A stretch of DNA of 64,000 nt from Pseudomonas sp. JM0905a (lineage in GTDB: Bacteria; Pseudomonadota; Gammaproteobacteria; Pseudomonadales; Pseudomonadaceae). Position numbers and translations under genes: made by a program. The number at the start of each line of letters is the position of its first letter. The first letter of the stretch is position 1. The stretch covers positions 248,001 to 312,000 of the forward strand of contig NZ_JACXBU010000003.1 of the NCBI RefSeq assembly GCF_014700075.1, in the 5' to 3' direction. The notes under the pieces were generated by a model that saw only the letters and a program-made list of their open reading frames with translations, ran no database searches and was not told the origin of the DNA. Below, piece by piece: positions 1 through 8,906 of the stretch.

Positions 1-911
1 AGGCCTTCGATTACCGCAGCGGTGTAGATCGCCTGCTGCCAGTACGGGGTGGCCTGCTGCGGCTGGTCCTTGGGCAGGCTCAGGGATTTGCCCAGGGCCA
101 GGCCAAGGGCCAGGTTGATTACCAGGTCGAAGCCGAGCACGCGCACGATGGCGTCTTCCACCGAGCGGATCTTGCCGGGGGCGGCGTAGTAGGGCGAGGC
201 CGCCCAGCTGACCACCTGGGCGGCCAGGGCCGGGTCGGTTTCCACCACGCCGGTGATGTCTTCCACGGTGGCGTTGGGGTCGACCCTGAGCTTGATGATC
301 TTCTGCGCGGATTCGGCCAGCGGCGGAATCTCGATGGTTTCTTCCAGGCGCTGCTGGATACGGCGCGCGGTGAAGGCCTGCACGGCCTGGGTGATTTCGG
401 CGCGGTCGTCGGCCGGGCGATCGAGGTTCGGGCGGATGCTCGCCAGGGGCTCGCCGAAGCGTGCGGCGCTGGCCTTGCTCAGCAGCTTGCGGTAGTCCTC
501 GCTGGCCAGCTCCAGCAGTACGCCGGGTTGGCCGGATTCCACCAGCAGGCGCGGCTCCTGCAGCAGGCGCTCGTCGTACAGGCACGGCGAGCTGGTCAGC
601 GGCGGCAGGCCCGGCAGGGTGCCCAGCAGGTGCTTGCCGAGCATGCGCTCAAGGCGCTCGGGCTTGACCGCCACCAGTTTGCGGCCGGTGAGTTCGGCGA
701 GGCGGTTGAGGTCCAGCAACTGGCTGCGGGGGAAGAGCACCAGCAGGGCGCCGACGGCGTCTTCCAGCAGCACCGACTGGACCCGCTGCGCAGCAGACAG
801 ACCCGGATGCTCCAGTCGAACCTGGAAGGCCAGTCCGAGCTTTTCCAGCAGCTGCACTATCACTTCGGGCGGTTGTGGCGAGGAATCCGGGGCGAGGGCG
901 ACTTCGGTCAT
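1..911 (-). CDS. HDOD-domain protein with N-terminal YbaK-like domain (3' end off window)
   Basis: Translating the minus strand from the ATG at 911 gives an open frame that leaves the window at base 1, so about 303 residues are seen and the C-terminus is missing. Roughly residues 20-150 resemble the YbaK/prolyl-tRNA deacylase-like fold; a linker follows, and from about residue 195 an HDOD domain begins (LAESAQKIIKLRVDP, then VVETDPALAAQVVSWA). HDOD proteins are signalling or regulatory scaffolds that resemble HD phosphohydrolases but lack the metal-binding HD pair. In Pseudomonas a gene of this build lies upstream of recG, as here (recG ends at 1003). The exact role is unknown. The family call is firm for HDOD and weaker for the N-terminal part. 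Confidence 0.85.
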   Translation of the reverse strand, partial: MTEVALAPDSSPQPPEVIVQLLEKLGLAFQVRLEHPGLSAAQRVQSVLLEDAVGALLVLFPRSQLLDLNRLAELTGRKLVAVKPERLERMLGKHLLGTLPGLPPLTSSPCLYDERLLQEPRLLVESGQPGVLLELASEDYRKLLSKASAARFGEPLASIRPNLDRPADDRAEITQAVQAFTARRIQQRLEETIEIPPLAESAQKIIKLRVDPNATVEDITGVVETDPALAAQVVSWAASPYYAAPGKIRSVEDAIVRVLGFDLVINLALGLALGKSLSLPKDQPQQATPYWQQAIYTAAVIEG

Positions 912-1002
912 GGCAGCATCCAGCTTTGAATTTTTCTGCCCGGAGTATAACGAGCAGCTAGGGAGTGGTCGGGGCGAGGCGACGGTTGAGCTGTGAACTG
1001 CA

Positions 1003-3078
1003 TCACACTTGGCCGTACTGTTGACCGTGGCGCAGCCAGCGCTCCAATAGTGGACTGACATGTTGAGGCCAATGGGCCAGTAGCGCCTGGGCCGCGTCGC
1101 GCACGGCCGGCAGCAGATCGGCATCGCGCATCAGGTCGGCCACCTTGAACTGCAGCAGGCCGGTCTGGCGGGTGCCGAGCATCTCGCCAGGGCCGCGCAG
1201 TTCCAGGTCCTTTTCGGCGATGACGAAGCCGTCGCAGGTCTCGCGCATGATCGCCAGCCGTTCACGGCCGAGTTGCGACAGCGGTGCGTGATAGAGCAGC
1301 ACGCAGTGGCTGGCGGCGCTGCCCCGGCCAACGCGTCCGCGCAGCTGGTGCAACTGGGCGAGGCCAAGGCGCTCGGGGTTCTCGATGATCATCAGGCTGG
1401 CGTTGGGTACGTCCACGCCCACCTCGATCACGGTGGTGGCCACCAGCAATTGCAGGGCGCCGGCCTTGAACTCGGCCATCACCTCGGCCTTTTCGGCGGG
1501 CTTCATTCGCCCGTGGATCAAACCCACGCGCAGTTCGCCCAGCGCCGAGGAGAGCTCTTCGAAGGTGGTTTCCGCCGCTTGGCAGGTCAGTTCTTCGGAT
1601 TCTTCGATCAGGGTGCAGACCCAGTAAGCCTGGCGACCTTCGTGGCACGCGGCGCGGACCCGCTCGATCACGTCGATGCGGCGGCTGTCGGCCACCAGCA
1701 CGGTGTTCACCGGGGTACGGCCGGGGGGCAGCTCGTCGAGGATGGAGGTATCCAGATCGGCGTAGGCGCTCATGGCCAGGGTCCGCGGAATGGGTGTGGC
1801 GGTCATGATCAGCTGGTGCGGGCAGAGGCGGCCGTCCACGCCCTTCTGGCGCAGGGCCAGGCGCTGCTGGACGCCGAAGCGGTGCTGCTCATCAATGATC
1901 ACCAGGGCCAGGCGCTTGAACTTCACCTCGTCCTGGAACAGCGCGTGGGTGCCGACCACCATGGGTGTGCCGCCGGCGATCTGCTCCAGGGCGGCGGCGC
2001 GGGCCTTGCCCTTGAGCTTGCCGGCGAGCCAGGCAACTTCGATGCCCAGTGGCTGCAGCCACTTGCTGAAGTTCAGGAAGTGCTGCTCGGCGAGGATTTC
2101 GGTGGGGGCCATCAGCGCCACCTGGTAGCCGGCCTCCAGGGCCTGCAAGGCGGCAAGGGCGGCGACCACGGTCTTGCCGGCGCCAACGTCTCCCTGTACC
2201 AGGCGCAGCATGGGTTCCTGCTGTGCCAGGTCATAGGCGATTTCCGCACCGACCCGCTGTTGGGCGCCGGTGGGCTGGAAGCCGAGGTTGGCCAGGTACT
2301 GCTTTGGCAGTTTGCGCGCGGGCGGCAGCTGCGGCGCGTGCTGGGCCCGAAGGCTCTCGCGCAAGCGCTGCAGGGACAGCTGGTGGGTCAGCAGCTCCTC
2401 GAAGGCCAGGCGCTGCTGGGCCCAGTGCTGGCCTTCGGCGAGTTCCTCCAGGTCTGCGTCCGGCGGCGGCCGGTGCAGGTAACGGATGGCTTCGTCCAGC
2501 GAGCCCAGGTGGTAGTCGCGCGCCAGCTCCCTGGGCAGCCAGTCGGGCAGGCTCTGGGGGCCGAGGCGGGCCAGCGCGAGCTGGCTGAGGCTGCGCAGGC
2601 GCTGCTGGGTGAGGCCTTCGGTGGTGGGGTAGATCGGCGTCAGGGTCTGTTCCACCGGTGGCGGTTCATCGCCACTGAGGGAGCGGTATTCGGGGTGGTA
2701 GATCTCCAGGCCGGTGGCGCCGGGGCGGACTTCGCCGTAGCAGCGCAACTGGGTACCGCGCTTGAGACCGTCCTTCTGCGCCTGACTGAAGTGGAAGAAG
2801 CGCAAGGAGAGCGTGCCGGTGCCGTCCTGCAGGCGCACCAGCAGGCTGCGGCGGCGGCCCATGACGACATCGGCGCCGGCGACTATGCCTTCTACCACCG
2901 CGTCCTGACCGGGGCGCAGTTCACCGATGGGGGTGATGCGGGTGCGGTCCTGATAGCGGGTGGGCAGGTGGAAGAGGATGTCCTGCAGGTTCTCCAGGCC
3001 CACCTTGGCGAGCTTTTCCGCCAAGGCGGCGCCCACGCCCTTGAGCACGGTGACCGGGACTTGCGACAGCTCGGTCAT
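1003..3078 (-). CDS. recG: ATP-dependent DNA helicase RecG
   Basis: 691 residues, the usual RecG length. The N-terminal wedge/OB domain (about 60-160) is followed by the helicase core: Walker A GDVGAGKT near residue 300, Walker B box DEQH near 397, then TATPIPRTL, and motif VI in LRGRVGRG. RecG remodels stalled replication forks and branch-migrates Holliday junctions in the cytoplasm. Its ATG at 3076-3078 overlaps the oxyR stop (ATGA), so the two genes are translationally coupled in an oxyR-recG transcript, an arrangement known in Pseudomonas and thought to let peroxide stress raise RecG. No sign of truncation or frameshift. Confidence 0.98.
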   Translation of the reverse strand: MTELSQVPVTVLKGVGAALAEKLAKVGLENLQDILFHLPTRYQDRTRITPIGELRPGQDAVVEGIVAGADVVMGRRRSLLVRLQDGTGTLSLRFFHFSQAQKDGLKRGTQLRCYGEVRPGATGLEIYHPEYRSLSGDEPPPVEQTLTPIYPTTEGLTQQRLRSLSQLALARLGPQSLPDWLPRELARDYHLGSLDEAIRYLHRPPPDADLEELAEGQHWAQQRLAFEELLTHQLSLQRLRESLRAQHAPQLPPARKLPKQYLANLGFQPTGAQQRVGAEIAYDLAQQEPMLRLVQGDVGAGKTVVAALAALQALEAGYQVALMAPTEILAEQHFLNFSKWLQPLGIEVAWLAGKLKGKARAAALEQIAGGTPMVVGTHALFQDEVKFKRLALVIIDEQHRFGVQQRLALRQKGVDGRLCPHQLIMTATPIPRTLAMSAYADLDTSILDELPPGRTPVNTVLVADSRRIDVIERVRAACHEGRQAYWVCTLIEESEELTCQAAETTFEELSSALGELRVGLIHGRMKPAEKAEVMAEFKAGALQLLVATTVIEVGVDVPNASLMIIENPERLGLAQLHQLRGRVGRGSAASHCVLLYHAPLSQLGRERLAIMRETCDGFVIAEKDLELRGPGEMLGTRQTGLLQFKVADLMRDADLLPAVRDAAQALLAHWPQHVSPLLERWLRHGQQYGQV

Positions 3079-4013
3079 GCCGGCTGTGGTTCGCCCTGGG
3101 TTGCCGGGTGAGCCACGGAGCAGAGGCGGATGGAGTCCGCCAGCACTTCGATGGCGCGCGGGCGCGGGAAGCTGGCGCGCCAGGCGATGGCCACGGTGCG
3201 GAAGGGCACCGGCGGCGTCAGCGGGCGGATTTCGATCACGCCGGGGGCGTAGTGGTGGCTGTCCACCGCGGAGAACGGCAGGATCGATACGCCCAGGCCC
3301 GAGGCGACCATGTGGCGGATGGTTTCCAGGGAGCTGGATTCCACCGTGGTGTGCTTGGCGCTGTCTTCACCGCCCTTGCGCAGGCTCGGGCAGGCTTCCA
3401 GCACCTGGTCGCGGAAGCAGTGGCCCTCGCCCAGCAGCAGCAGGCTCTTGTCGTTGAGCATCTCGCTGTCGATGGACTCGCGGGCGGTCCAGGGGTGCCC
3501 GGAAGGCAGCAGCACGTAGAAGGGTTCGTCGTAGAGCGGCTTGGTCAGCACGTCGGCTTCGGCGAAGGGCAGGGCGATGATGATCGCGTCCAGCTCGCCG
3601 GTGCGCAGTTTGTCGCGCAGGACGTGGGTGAAGTTCTCTTCGATGTACAGCGGCATCTGCGGGGCAACCCGGTGCAGCTGCGGAATCAGGTGCGGGAAGA
3701 GGTAGGGGCCGACGGTGTAGATGGCGCCTACCTTGAGCGGTGCGGCGAGCTGGTTCTTGCCAGCCTGGGCCATCTCGCGGATGCCCTGGGCCTGTTCCAG
3801 CACCTTCTGCGCCTGGGTGACGATGCCTTCACCGACCGGAGTCAGGCGTACCGCGCTCTTGCTGCGTTCGAAGATGAGCACGCCGAGCTCGTCTTCCAGC
3901 TTCTTCACCCCGACCGACAGGGTCGGCTGGCTCACGTGGCAGCGCTCGGCAGCACGGCCGAAATGCTGTTCCTGGGCGAGGGTGACGATGTAGCGCAGTT
4001 CGGTGAGGGTCAT
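3075..4013 (-). CDS. oxyR: Hydrogen-peroxide sensor regulator OxyR (LysR family)
   Basis: 312 residues from the ATG at 4013. The frame is open further to 4067, but the conserved OxyR start MTLTELRYIV begins at 4013. A winged HTH occupies residues 1-60, followed by a LysR substrate domain. The two redox cysteines fall at residues 199 and 208 (LLLLGEGHC then C nine residues later), exactly as in E. coli OxyR; they form the disulfide that switches the factor on under H2O2. OxyR activates catalase and peroxidase genes. It overlaps recG by 4 bp downstream, and the upstream neighbour is the end of tonB. Confidence 0.97.
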   Translation of the reverse strand: MTLTELRYIVTLAQEQHFGRAAERCHVSQPTLSVGVKKLEDELGVLIFERSKSAVRLTPVGEGIVTQAQKVLEQAQGIREMAQAGKNQLAAPLKVGAIYTVGPYLFPHLIPQLHRVAPQMPLYIEENFTHVLRDKLRTGELDAIIIALPFAEADVLTKPLYDEPFYVLLPSGHPWTARESIDSEMLNDKSLLLLGEGHCFRDQVLEACPSLRKGGEDSAKHTTVESSSLETIRHMVASGLGVSILPFSAVDSHHYAPGVIEIRPLTPPVPFRTVAIAWRASFPRPRAIEVLADSIRLCSVAHPATQGEPQPA

Positions 4014-4099
4014 AGCATTTTTCCATTGAGGTCCCGCAAGCATAGCGGCTGGAGTCAATGGAACCAAGCGCCTGCGCGAGGTGCGCAGACGCTCGGAAA

Positions 4100-4837
4100 T
4101 CAGCGGCGGTCCAGCGAGTAGACGAAGGGCGCGACCACTTCGAGGGAGCCGTTGTTGAGCAGTTCCGGCGGGGGCGGCGGCAGCGGCTGGGCGCGGCGGA
4201 TCATCTCCAGGGTGGCGCGATCCAGCGAGGCGCTGCCGGACTTGCCGACCAGGGAGTAGGAGATCACCTTGCCTTCGCCATCGACCACGAAGCGCAGGCG
4301 GTTGACCCCTTCGAAACCACGACGGCGGGCGTCGTCCGGGTAACGCTTGTAGCGCGCCAGGTGTGCCAGCAGCTTGCTCTGCCAGGTCGGCTTGGCGTCC
4401 GATGGTGCGCTGGAAGCAGCCTGCTGCTGGGCGGCGGGCTTGCTGTCGCTCGGAGCCGGCGTGGTCGGCGCGGCGACACTTTCCTTCACGCTCTCGGTTT
4501 CCCGCGGCTTTTCAGGTTTGGGTTCCGGCGGCTTCGGCTTCGGCGGCTTGGGTTTCGGCTTGGGCTTGGGCGCGATGGCGATCTTCGGCTTCGGCGCTTC
4601 AACCAGCTTGGGCAGCGGCTCGGGTTCGGGCTCGACCTGGGGCGGCGGCGGAGGGGCCGGCTTGGGCGCAGGGGCCGGCAGCGGCTCCAGCTCCACGATC
4701 ATGGCCGCCGGTGGCAGCTCGATCGGCTCGGCATGGGGACGCCAGTAGAGCGCCCAGAGGCCGAGGCCGAGGTGCAGGCCGAGCACCACGACCAGGCTGA
4801 CGCCCCATTGCGACAGCTTGCGTTTGCCCTGGATCAT
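4100..4837 (-). CDS. tonB: Energy transducer TonB
   Basis: 245 residues. An N-terminal membrane anchor (about 13-30, GVSLVVVLGLHLGLGLW) is followed by a long Pro/Lys/Glu-rich periplasmic spacer (about 50-150) and a C-terminal TonB domain (RYPDDARRRGFEG... YSLVGKSGS... ). TonB spans the periplasm and passes proton-motive force from ExbB-ExbD to outer-membrane siderophore and cobalamin receptors. It is the last gene of exbB-exbD-tonB: its ATG at 4835-4837 overlaps the exbD stop. The position beside oxyR matches the P. putida arrangement. Extra tonB paralogues are likely elsewhere in such genomes. Confidence 0.95.
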   Translation of the reverse strand: MIQGKRKLSQWGVSLVVVLGLHLGLGLWALYWRPHAEPIELPPAAMIVELEPLPAPAPKPAPPPPPQVEPEPEPLPKLVEAPKPKIAIAPKPKPKPKPPKPKPPEPKPEKPRETESVKESVAAPTTPAPSDSKPAAQQQAASSAPSDAKPTWQSKLLAHLARYKRYPDDARRRGFEGVNRLRFVVDGEGKVISYSLVGKSGSASLDRATLEMIRRAQPLPPPPPELLNNGSLEVVAPFVYSLDRR

Positions 4838-5259
4838 TTAGTGCCGACCGTCTCGAGTCCTACCAGGCCGATCTTCAGGTAGCCGGCACCGCGCAGGGTG
4901 TCCATGACTTCCATCAGGCGACCGTACTCCACCACCTTGTCGCCACGGACGAAGATGGTCTTGTCCTTGTCGGAGTTGGTCAGCTTGTCCAGCACGCCGC
5001 CCAGTTGCTCATCGGTGACCTGTTCGTTGTCCAGGTACAGGCTCTTGTCTTCCTTGATGCTGAGGTAGATCGGCTTGTCCGGCCTGGGCGCGGGCTTGGC
5101 GGTGGAGGCGGGGAGGTCGACCTTGATGTCGACTGTCGCCAGGGGGGCTGCGACCATGAAGATGATCAGCAGCACCAGCATCACGTCGATGAAGGGGGTG
5201 ACGTTGATCTCGTGGGTTTCCTGGAGATCATCGCCACCATCGTTCAGATGGATTCCCAT
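4834..5259 (-). CDS. exbD: TonB-system biopolymer transport protein ExbD
   Basis: 141 residues, normal for ExbD. A short cytoplasmic N-terminus ends in INVTPFIDVMLVLLIIFMV, the single transmembrane helix carrying the conserved proton-carrying Asp (PFIDVML). The rest is periplasmic. ExbD forms with ExbB the proton-driven motor that energises TonB. It lies 3 bp after exbB and overlaps tonB by 4 bp, so the three genes form one operon. Confidence 0.96.
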   Translation of the reverse strand: MGIHLNDGGDDLQETHEINVTPFIDVMLVLLIIFMVAAPLATVDIKVDLPASTAKPAPRPDKPIYLSIKEDKSLYLDNEQVTDEQLGGVLDKLTNSDKDKTIFVRGDKVVEYGRLMEVMDTLRGAGYLKIGLVGLETVGTK

Positions 5260-5262
5260 GGA

Positions 5263-6267
5263 TCAGCCCACTTTTGCCATGTGCGGAGACTGGCCACGGT
5301 CGGCCGGCTGGTGGTCGAGGTCGCGGCTGACCAGCAGCAGGACCTGGGCGGAAGCGTCGGACACCTGTGCCTTGTAGCCAGCGATGGAGCGGGCGAAGAC
5401 GTTGTAGATCACCACGGCAGGGATCGCCGCGACCAGGCCGAGGGCGGTGGCCAGCAGGGCTTCGGCGATACCGGGGGCGACTACGGCGAGGTTGGTGGTC
5501 TGGGATTTGGCGATGCCGATGAAGCTGTTCATGATGCCCCAGACGGTACCGAACAGGCCGACGAATGGCGCGGTGGAACCGATGGTGGCGAGCACGCCAG
5601 TGCCCTGGCTCATCTGGCGACCGCTGGCGGCGACCAGGCGCTCGAGGCGGAAGCTGACGCGCTCCTTGATGCCTTCCTTCTCGCGGGTGTTGGTGGAGAG
5701 CTTCATCTCTTCCTGGGCGTCCTGCACCAGCAGGTGGGACACGCAGTTGCCGTTGCTGACCTTCTCACCGGCGTCGTTCAGGGTGCGGGCGGACTTCAGG
5801 GTGGCCAGTTCACGACGCAGGCGGCGCTTGGCGGAGGTCAGCTCGAAGCCCTTGGCGATCCACACGGTCCAGGTCAGGACGGACGCGAGCACCAGGCCGA
5901 TCATCACGGCCTTCACCACGATGTCGGCGTTCTGGTACATGCCCCAGGGCGACAGGTCGTGGGCCAGCATCTGCTCGCCTTCTTGCTCGGCGGCCAGCGG
6001 GTCGGCCGGCAGGGCGTTCGGGTCCTGGGCGGCGGCGTCGACAGCCGGAGCGGCACCGTTGACCGGGGTGGCGGCGGGCGCGTTGGCGGCATCAGCGGCA
6101 GGTGCCGGTGCGGCGGTCTGGCTGGCGGCAGCCGGGACGGATTGCGCGGTCGGCTCCTCGGCGAAGGAAACTTGCGGTGTCAGCATCAGGCTGATCAGCA
6201 GGGCCGCGAGCAGGCGTGGCGGATGGGAGGCGGTGTTGGGCTGTGCGTTGCGGGCGTTGGAATTCAT
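5263..6267 (-). CDS. exbB: TonB-system proton channel protein ExbB
   Basis: 334 residues from the ATG at 6267. The open frame runs upstream to 7701 but that part is the antisense shadow of the plus-strand genes; an alternative start 13 codons upstream exists. Residues 1-35 look like a cleaved signal peptide (LLAALLISLMLTPQVSFA), followed by an Ala/Pro-rich periplasmic stretch and the MotA/TolQ/ExbB core with three transmembrane helices (IVVKAVMIGLVLASVLTWTV; FVGLFGTVWGIMNSF; ALLATALGLVAAIPAVVIY). ExbB is the pentameric channel around ExbD. The extended N-terminus with signal peptide is typical of Pseudomonas ExbB. Confidence 0.95.
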   Translation of the reverse strand: MNSNARNAQPNTASHPPRLLAALLISLMLTPQVSFAEEPTAQSVPAAASQTAAPAPAADAANAPAATPVNGAAPAVDAAAQDPNALPADPLAAEQEGEQMLAHDLSPWGMYQNADIVVKAVMIGLVLASVLTWTVWIAKGFELTSAKRRLRRELATLKSARTLNDAGEKVSNGNCVSHLLVQDAQEEMKLSTNTREKEGIKERVSFRLERLVAASGRQMSQGTGVLATIGSTAPFVGLFGTVWGIMNSFIGIAKSQTTNLAVVAPGIAEALLATALGLVAAIPAVVIYNVFARSIAGYKAQVSDASAQVLLLVSRDLDHQPADRGQSPHMAKVG

Positions 6268-6334
6268 GCTGGCCGGACCTGAAGGAAAGGAGGCGGTTTC
6301 GTCCATCGGCGCTGGAGCGTCGGCCTGGACCGAA

Positions 6335-6395
6335 GGGTTTGCATTATTGCAAGTAATTCTTGTTTGTAAAAGTGACTTTATAACAACTGCGCCTT
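6335..6395 (-). promoter_or_regulatory. AT-rich upstream region of exbB, possible Fur-controlled promoter
   Basis: Between exbB (start 6267) and the divergent epimerase (6481) lies an AT-rich block, 6341-6385, unlike its GC-rich surroundings (ATTATTGCAAGTAATT at 6343-6358). Its ATTAT and TAATT runs loosely resemble half-sites of a Fur box, and exbBD-tonB operons are commonly iron-repressed. The match is imperfect and no clear -10/-35 pair was fixed. Confidence 0.3.
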
Positions 6396-6480
6396 GACTC
6401 TGCATTTCGCCCCCTTCTCGACCCGATTTGGCGATAACCGGTAGTGCCCCTATCCTGAGGACTTTTTCGGAGCCTCCCCG

Positions 6481-7338
6481 ATGTCCGATACCCCTACTCT
6501 CCTGATTGCCGGTTGTGGCGACGTCGGCAGCCGCCTGGCGCAACAGATGCTGCAGGCCGGCTGGACCGTCCATGGCCTGCGACGCCAGGTCGCAGCGCTG
6601 CCGGTGGGTGTCCTGCCGGTGGCCGGCGATCTGGAGCAGCCCGCCTGCCCAACTGCCTGGCCGCAGGGGCCGCTGGATTACCTGGTCTACTGCGTGGCGG
6701 CTTCCCGGCATGACGAAGCGGGCTACCGCGCTGCCTATGTCGAGGGCCTGCGCCACGTCCTTGGCTGGCTGGCCGAACGCGGCCAGACGCCACGCCGCCT
6801 GTTGTTCGTCTCCAGCAGCGGCGTCTATGGCCAGCGCGACGGTGAGTGGGTCGACGAGACGTCGCCCGCTGAAGCCGAGAGCTTCTCCGGCAGCGTGATG
6901 CTGGAAGCCGAGCGCATCGCCATGGACAGCGGCATCCCCGCGACGCTGGTGCGCCTGACAGGGATCTACGGTCCCGGACGCGAGTGGCTGCTCAAGCAGG
7001 TGCGCATGGGTTACCGGGTGGTCAGCGAGCCGCCGCTTTATGCCAACCGTATCCACGTCGACGATTGTGCCGGGCTCCTGGCCCATCTGCTCAAGGCCGA
7101 AGCCGGCGGTGCGGCGTTGCAGGACTGCTACATCGGCGTCGACGATGCGCCGGCTCCGCTGCATGACGTGGTGGGCTGGCTGCGCGAGCGGATGGGGGTG
7201 ACCGAGTGGGCCGAGGAGTCCACCGTGCGCCGCTCCGGCAGCAAGCGCTGCAGCAACGCCCGTGCCCGCGCCCTGGGCTGGGCGCCGCGCTACCCGAGCT
7301 ATCGCGAAGGGTATGCGGCCATCCTCGGCGAGCCCTGA
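6481..7338 (+). CDS. NAD(P)-dependent epimerase/dehydratase family protein (YeeZ-like)
   Basis: 285 residues. The N-terminal Rossmann motif GCGDVGSRLA (about 11-20) follows the beta strand TLLIAG. The extended short-chain dehydrogenase core includes LLFVSSSGVYG (about 115) and LVRLTGIYGPGREWL (about 165), as in YeeZ-type nucleotide-sugar epimerase relatives. Substrate is unknown. It lies 3' to 5' next to an AraC regulator that starts 2 bp after its stop, so the two are probably co-transcribed. Cytoplasmic; no signal peptide. Confidence 0.88.
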   Translation: MSDTPTLLIAGCGDVGSRLAQQMLQAGWTVHGLRRQVAALPVGVLPVAGDLEQPACPTAWPQGPLDYLVYCVAASRHDEAGYRAAYVEGLRHVLGWLAERGQTPRRLLFVSSSGVYGQRDGEWVDETSPAEAESFSGSVMLEAERIAMDSGIPATLVRLTGIYGPGREWLLKQVRMGYRVVSEPPLYANRIHVDDCAGLLAHLLKAEAGGAALQDCYIGVDDAPAPLHDVVGWLRERMGVTEWAEESTVRRSGSKRCSNARARALGWAPRYPSYREGYAAILGEP

Positions 7339-7340
7339 GG

Positions 7341-8141
7341 ATGGACGCCAACCGCATGTTGGCCCGCCCCTGGCTGCCCGGGGTGGAGTTGTTCCATGCG
7401 GATTTTTCCGGGCAGCAGTTCGGTCGGCACAGCCATGATGCCTTCGCCATCGGCGCCATCCTCGAAGGCGTCGGCGGCTATCAATGCCGGGGGGCGCGGC
7501 ATGCCCTGCCGGCTGGCACCCTGTCGCTGATGAACCCCGAGGAGCCGCATACCGGCCATGCCGAGTCGGAGCGGCTGGTCTATCGCATGCTCTACGTCGA
7601 AGAGTCGCGCCTCCCCGCATTGCTCGGGCGCAAGCGTCTGCCCAGTGGCTTCCGCGAGCTGAATCCGGCCGATGACGGGCAGGTGGCGGCCGGGCTCGCA
7701 CGCCTGGCCACGGAGTTCGAGCGCGGCGATGCGCTGGCCGTGGAAAGCGAGCTGCTGGAGGTGTTGGAGCGGGTGTTCATTCGCCACGGTGGCTTGCGCG
7801 CGGCAGCCCCTGCCGCGCGCGATGGTGGCGTGACGGCTTTCCTGCGCGACTACCTGGAAGCGCACTACGCCGAGGCGGTGAGCCTCGAACAGCTGGCGGG
7901 CCTGGTCCAGCGCCATCCGCGCCACCTGATCGAAGCCTTCCGTCGCGCCTACGGCGTGCCGCCGCATACCTACCTGCTGCAACGCCGGGTGCGCGAGGCC
8001 AAGCGCCTTTTGCTGGACGACCAGTCGCCGCTGGACGTGGCGCTATCCCTGGGCTTCTACGACCAGGCGCACTTCTCCGGCACCTTCAAACGCTTCACCG
8101 GCGTTACACCGGGGCATTTCCGTCGCGCCGCGTGCACCTGA
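7341..8141 (+). CDS. AraC-family transcriptional regulator with cupin sensor domain
   Basis: 266 residues from the ATG at 7341, 2 bp after the epimerase stop with TGAGG as ribosome site; the frame also runs upstream to 7206 inside that gene. Residues 1-150 form an AraC-type cupin sensor (HSHDAFAIGAI, then GTLSLMNPEEPHTGH). Residues 165-266 carry the twin HTH (VSLEQLAGLVQRHPRHL..., and LDVALSLGFYDQAHFSGTFK, the AraC signature). The downstream plus-strand LysE-type exporter is a plausible target. The effector cannot be read from sequence. Confidence 0.92.
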   Translation: MDANRMLARPWLPGVELFHADFSGQQFGRHSHDAFAIGAILEGVGGYQCRGARHALPAGTLSLMNPEEPHTGHAESERLVYRMLYVEESRLPALLGRKRLPSGFRELNPADDGQVAAGLARLATEFERGDALAVESELLEVLERVFIRHGGLRAAAPAARDGGVTAFLRDYLEAHYAEAVSLEQLAGLVQRHPRHLIEAFRRAYGVPPHTYLLQRRVREAKRLLLDDQSPLDVALSLGFYDQAHFSGTFKRFTGVTPGHFRRAACT

Positions 8142-8210
8142 GTTTTCTCCAAGACCACCGCCCCGTCTGGCTTCGACACTGCCCGCCGTGTTCCACGGAG
8201 GTCCGAAGCC

Positions 8211-8825
8211 ATGCTCGCGTTGTTCCTGCTGGTCGCCAGCACCCATTTCGCCGCCCTGCTGTCGCCTGGGCCGGATTTCTTCCTGCTAATGCGCGCCGGA
8301 TTGGTGAAAGGGCTTCGCCATGCCGACGGCTGCGCCGCCGGAATCGCCCTGGCGAACCTGCTGAGCATGCTGCTGGTGCTGCTGGCGTTGAGCCTGTTGC
8401 CTGAGTCGGGCGGGACATTCTGGCTGGTGCTGCAACTGGTTGGCGGTGGCTATTTCGTCTGGATCGGTGGCCAGGCACTGCTGGCGCGGAGAGAGCTGGT
8501 GCTGCCGGAAGCCGAAACCGGCCAGCGCGGCTCATGGCGCCATGGATTCTCTGAGGGTTTGCTGGCCAGCAGCCTGAATCCAAAGCTGCCGATATTCTAC
8601 GCGGGCCTGTTTGGAGTATTGCGCAATGCGGCAATGCCGGGGTGGGGGCTGGCCATGAGCATGGCCTGGATGACCGCGGTGGTGCTGTTCTGGGATATGG
8701 CGCTGGTGCGGCTGCTCGGTTATCCGCGATGGCGTGGCTGGCTGCAGTTGCGAGTCAGGGCGCTGGATAGGCTTTGCGGTGCGTTTCTGCTGGCGCTGGG
8801 GCTATGGCTGGTGGTCAGCCTGTAG
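8211..8825 (+). CDS. LysE/RhtB-family amino-acid exporter
   Basis: 204 residues, the family's standard length, with about six hydrophobic helices and the family hallmark LSPGPDFFLLMRAGL near residue 20, then GLLASSLNPKLPIFYAGLFG (LNPK motif) near 125. Members export amino acids or their derivatives by proton antiport across the inner membrane. It follows an AraC-type regulator by 69 bp on the same strand, which often controls such exporters. A clear GGAGG-like ribosome site (CACGGAGG) precedes the ATG. The substrate is not predictable. Confidence 0.93.
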   Translation: MLALFLLVASTHFAALLSPGPDFFLLMRAGLVKGLRHADGCAAGIALANLLSMLLVLLALSLLPESGGTFWLVLQLVGGGYFVWIGGQALLARRELVLPEAETGQRGSWRHGFSEGLLASSLNPKLPIFYAGLFGVLRNAAMPGWGLAMSMAWMTAVVLFWDMALVRLLGYPRWRGWLQLRVRALDRLCGAFLLALGLWLVVSL

Positions 8826-8890
8826 GAGCGAGCTTTGCTCGCGATCGGCACGGCACGGAGCTTCGCGAGCAGAGCTTGCGCCTACGTCCG
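8822..8890. repeat. Pseudomonas REP-type palindrome
   Basis: GTAGGAGCGAGCTTTGCTCG at 8823-8842 is the classic Pseudomonas REP core (GGAGCGAGC..GCTCGCGA), followed within 45 nt by an inverted partner (CGAGCAGAGCTTGCGCCTAC). It sits between two convergent genes, the usual REP location, and may act as transcription or mRNA-decay boundary. Confidence 0.75.
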
Positions 8891-8906
8891 TGCGTGCGGG
8901 AGAAAC

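Noticed and set aside
1273..3111. 612-residue plus-strand frame opposite recG
   Set aside because: Gly/Ala/Gln-rich antisense shadow of a strongly conserved RecG gene in GC-rich DNA.
6268..7701. N-terminal extension of the exbB frame
   Set aside because: Lies antisense to the epimerase and AraC genes and lacks coding character; the signal peptide starts at 6267.
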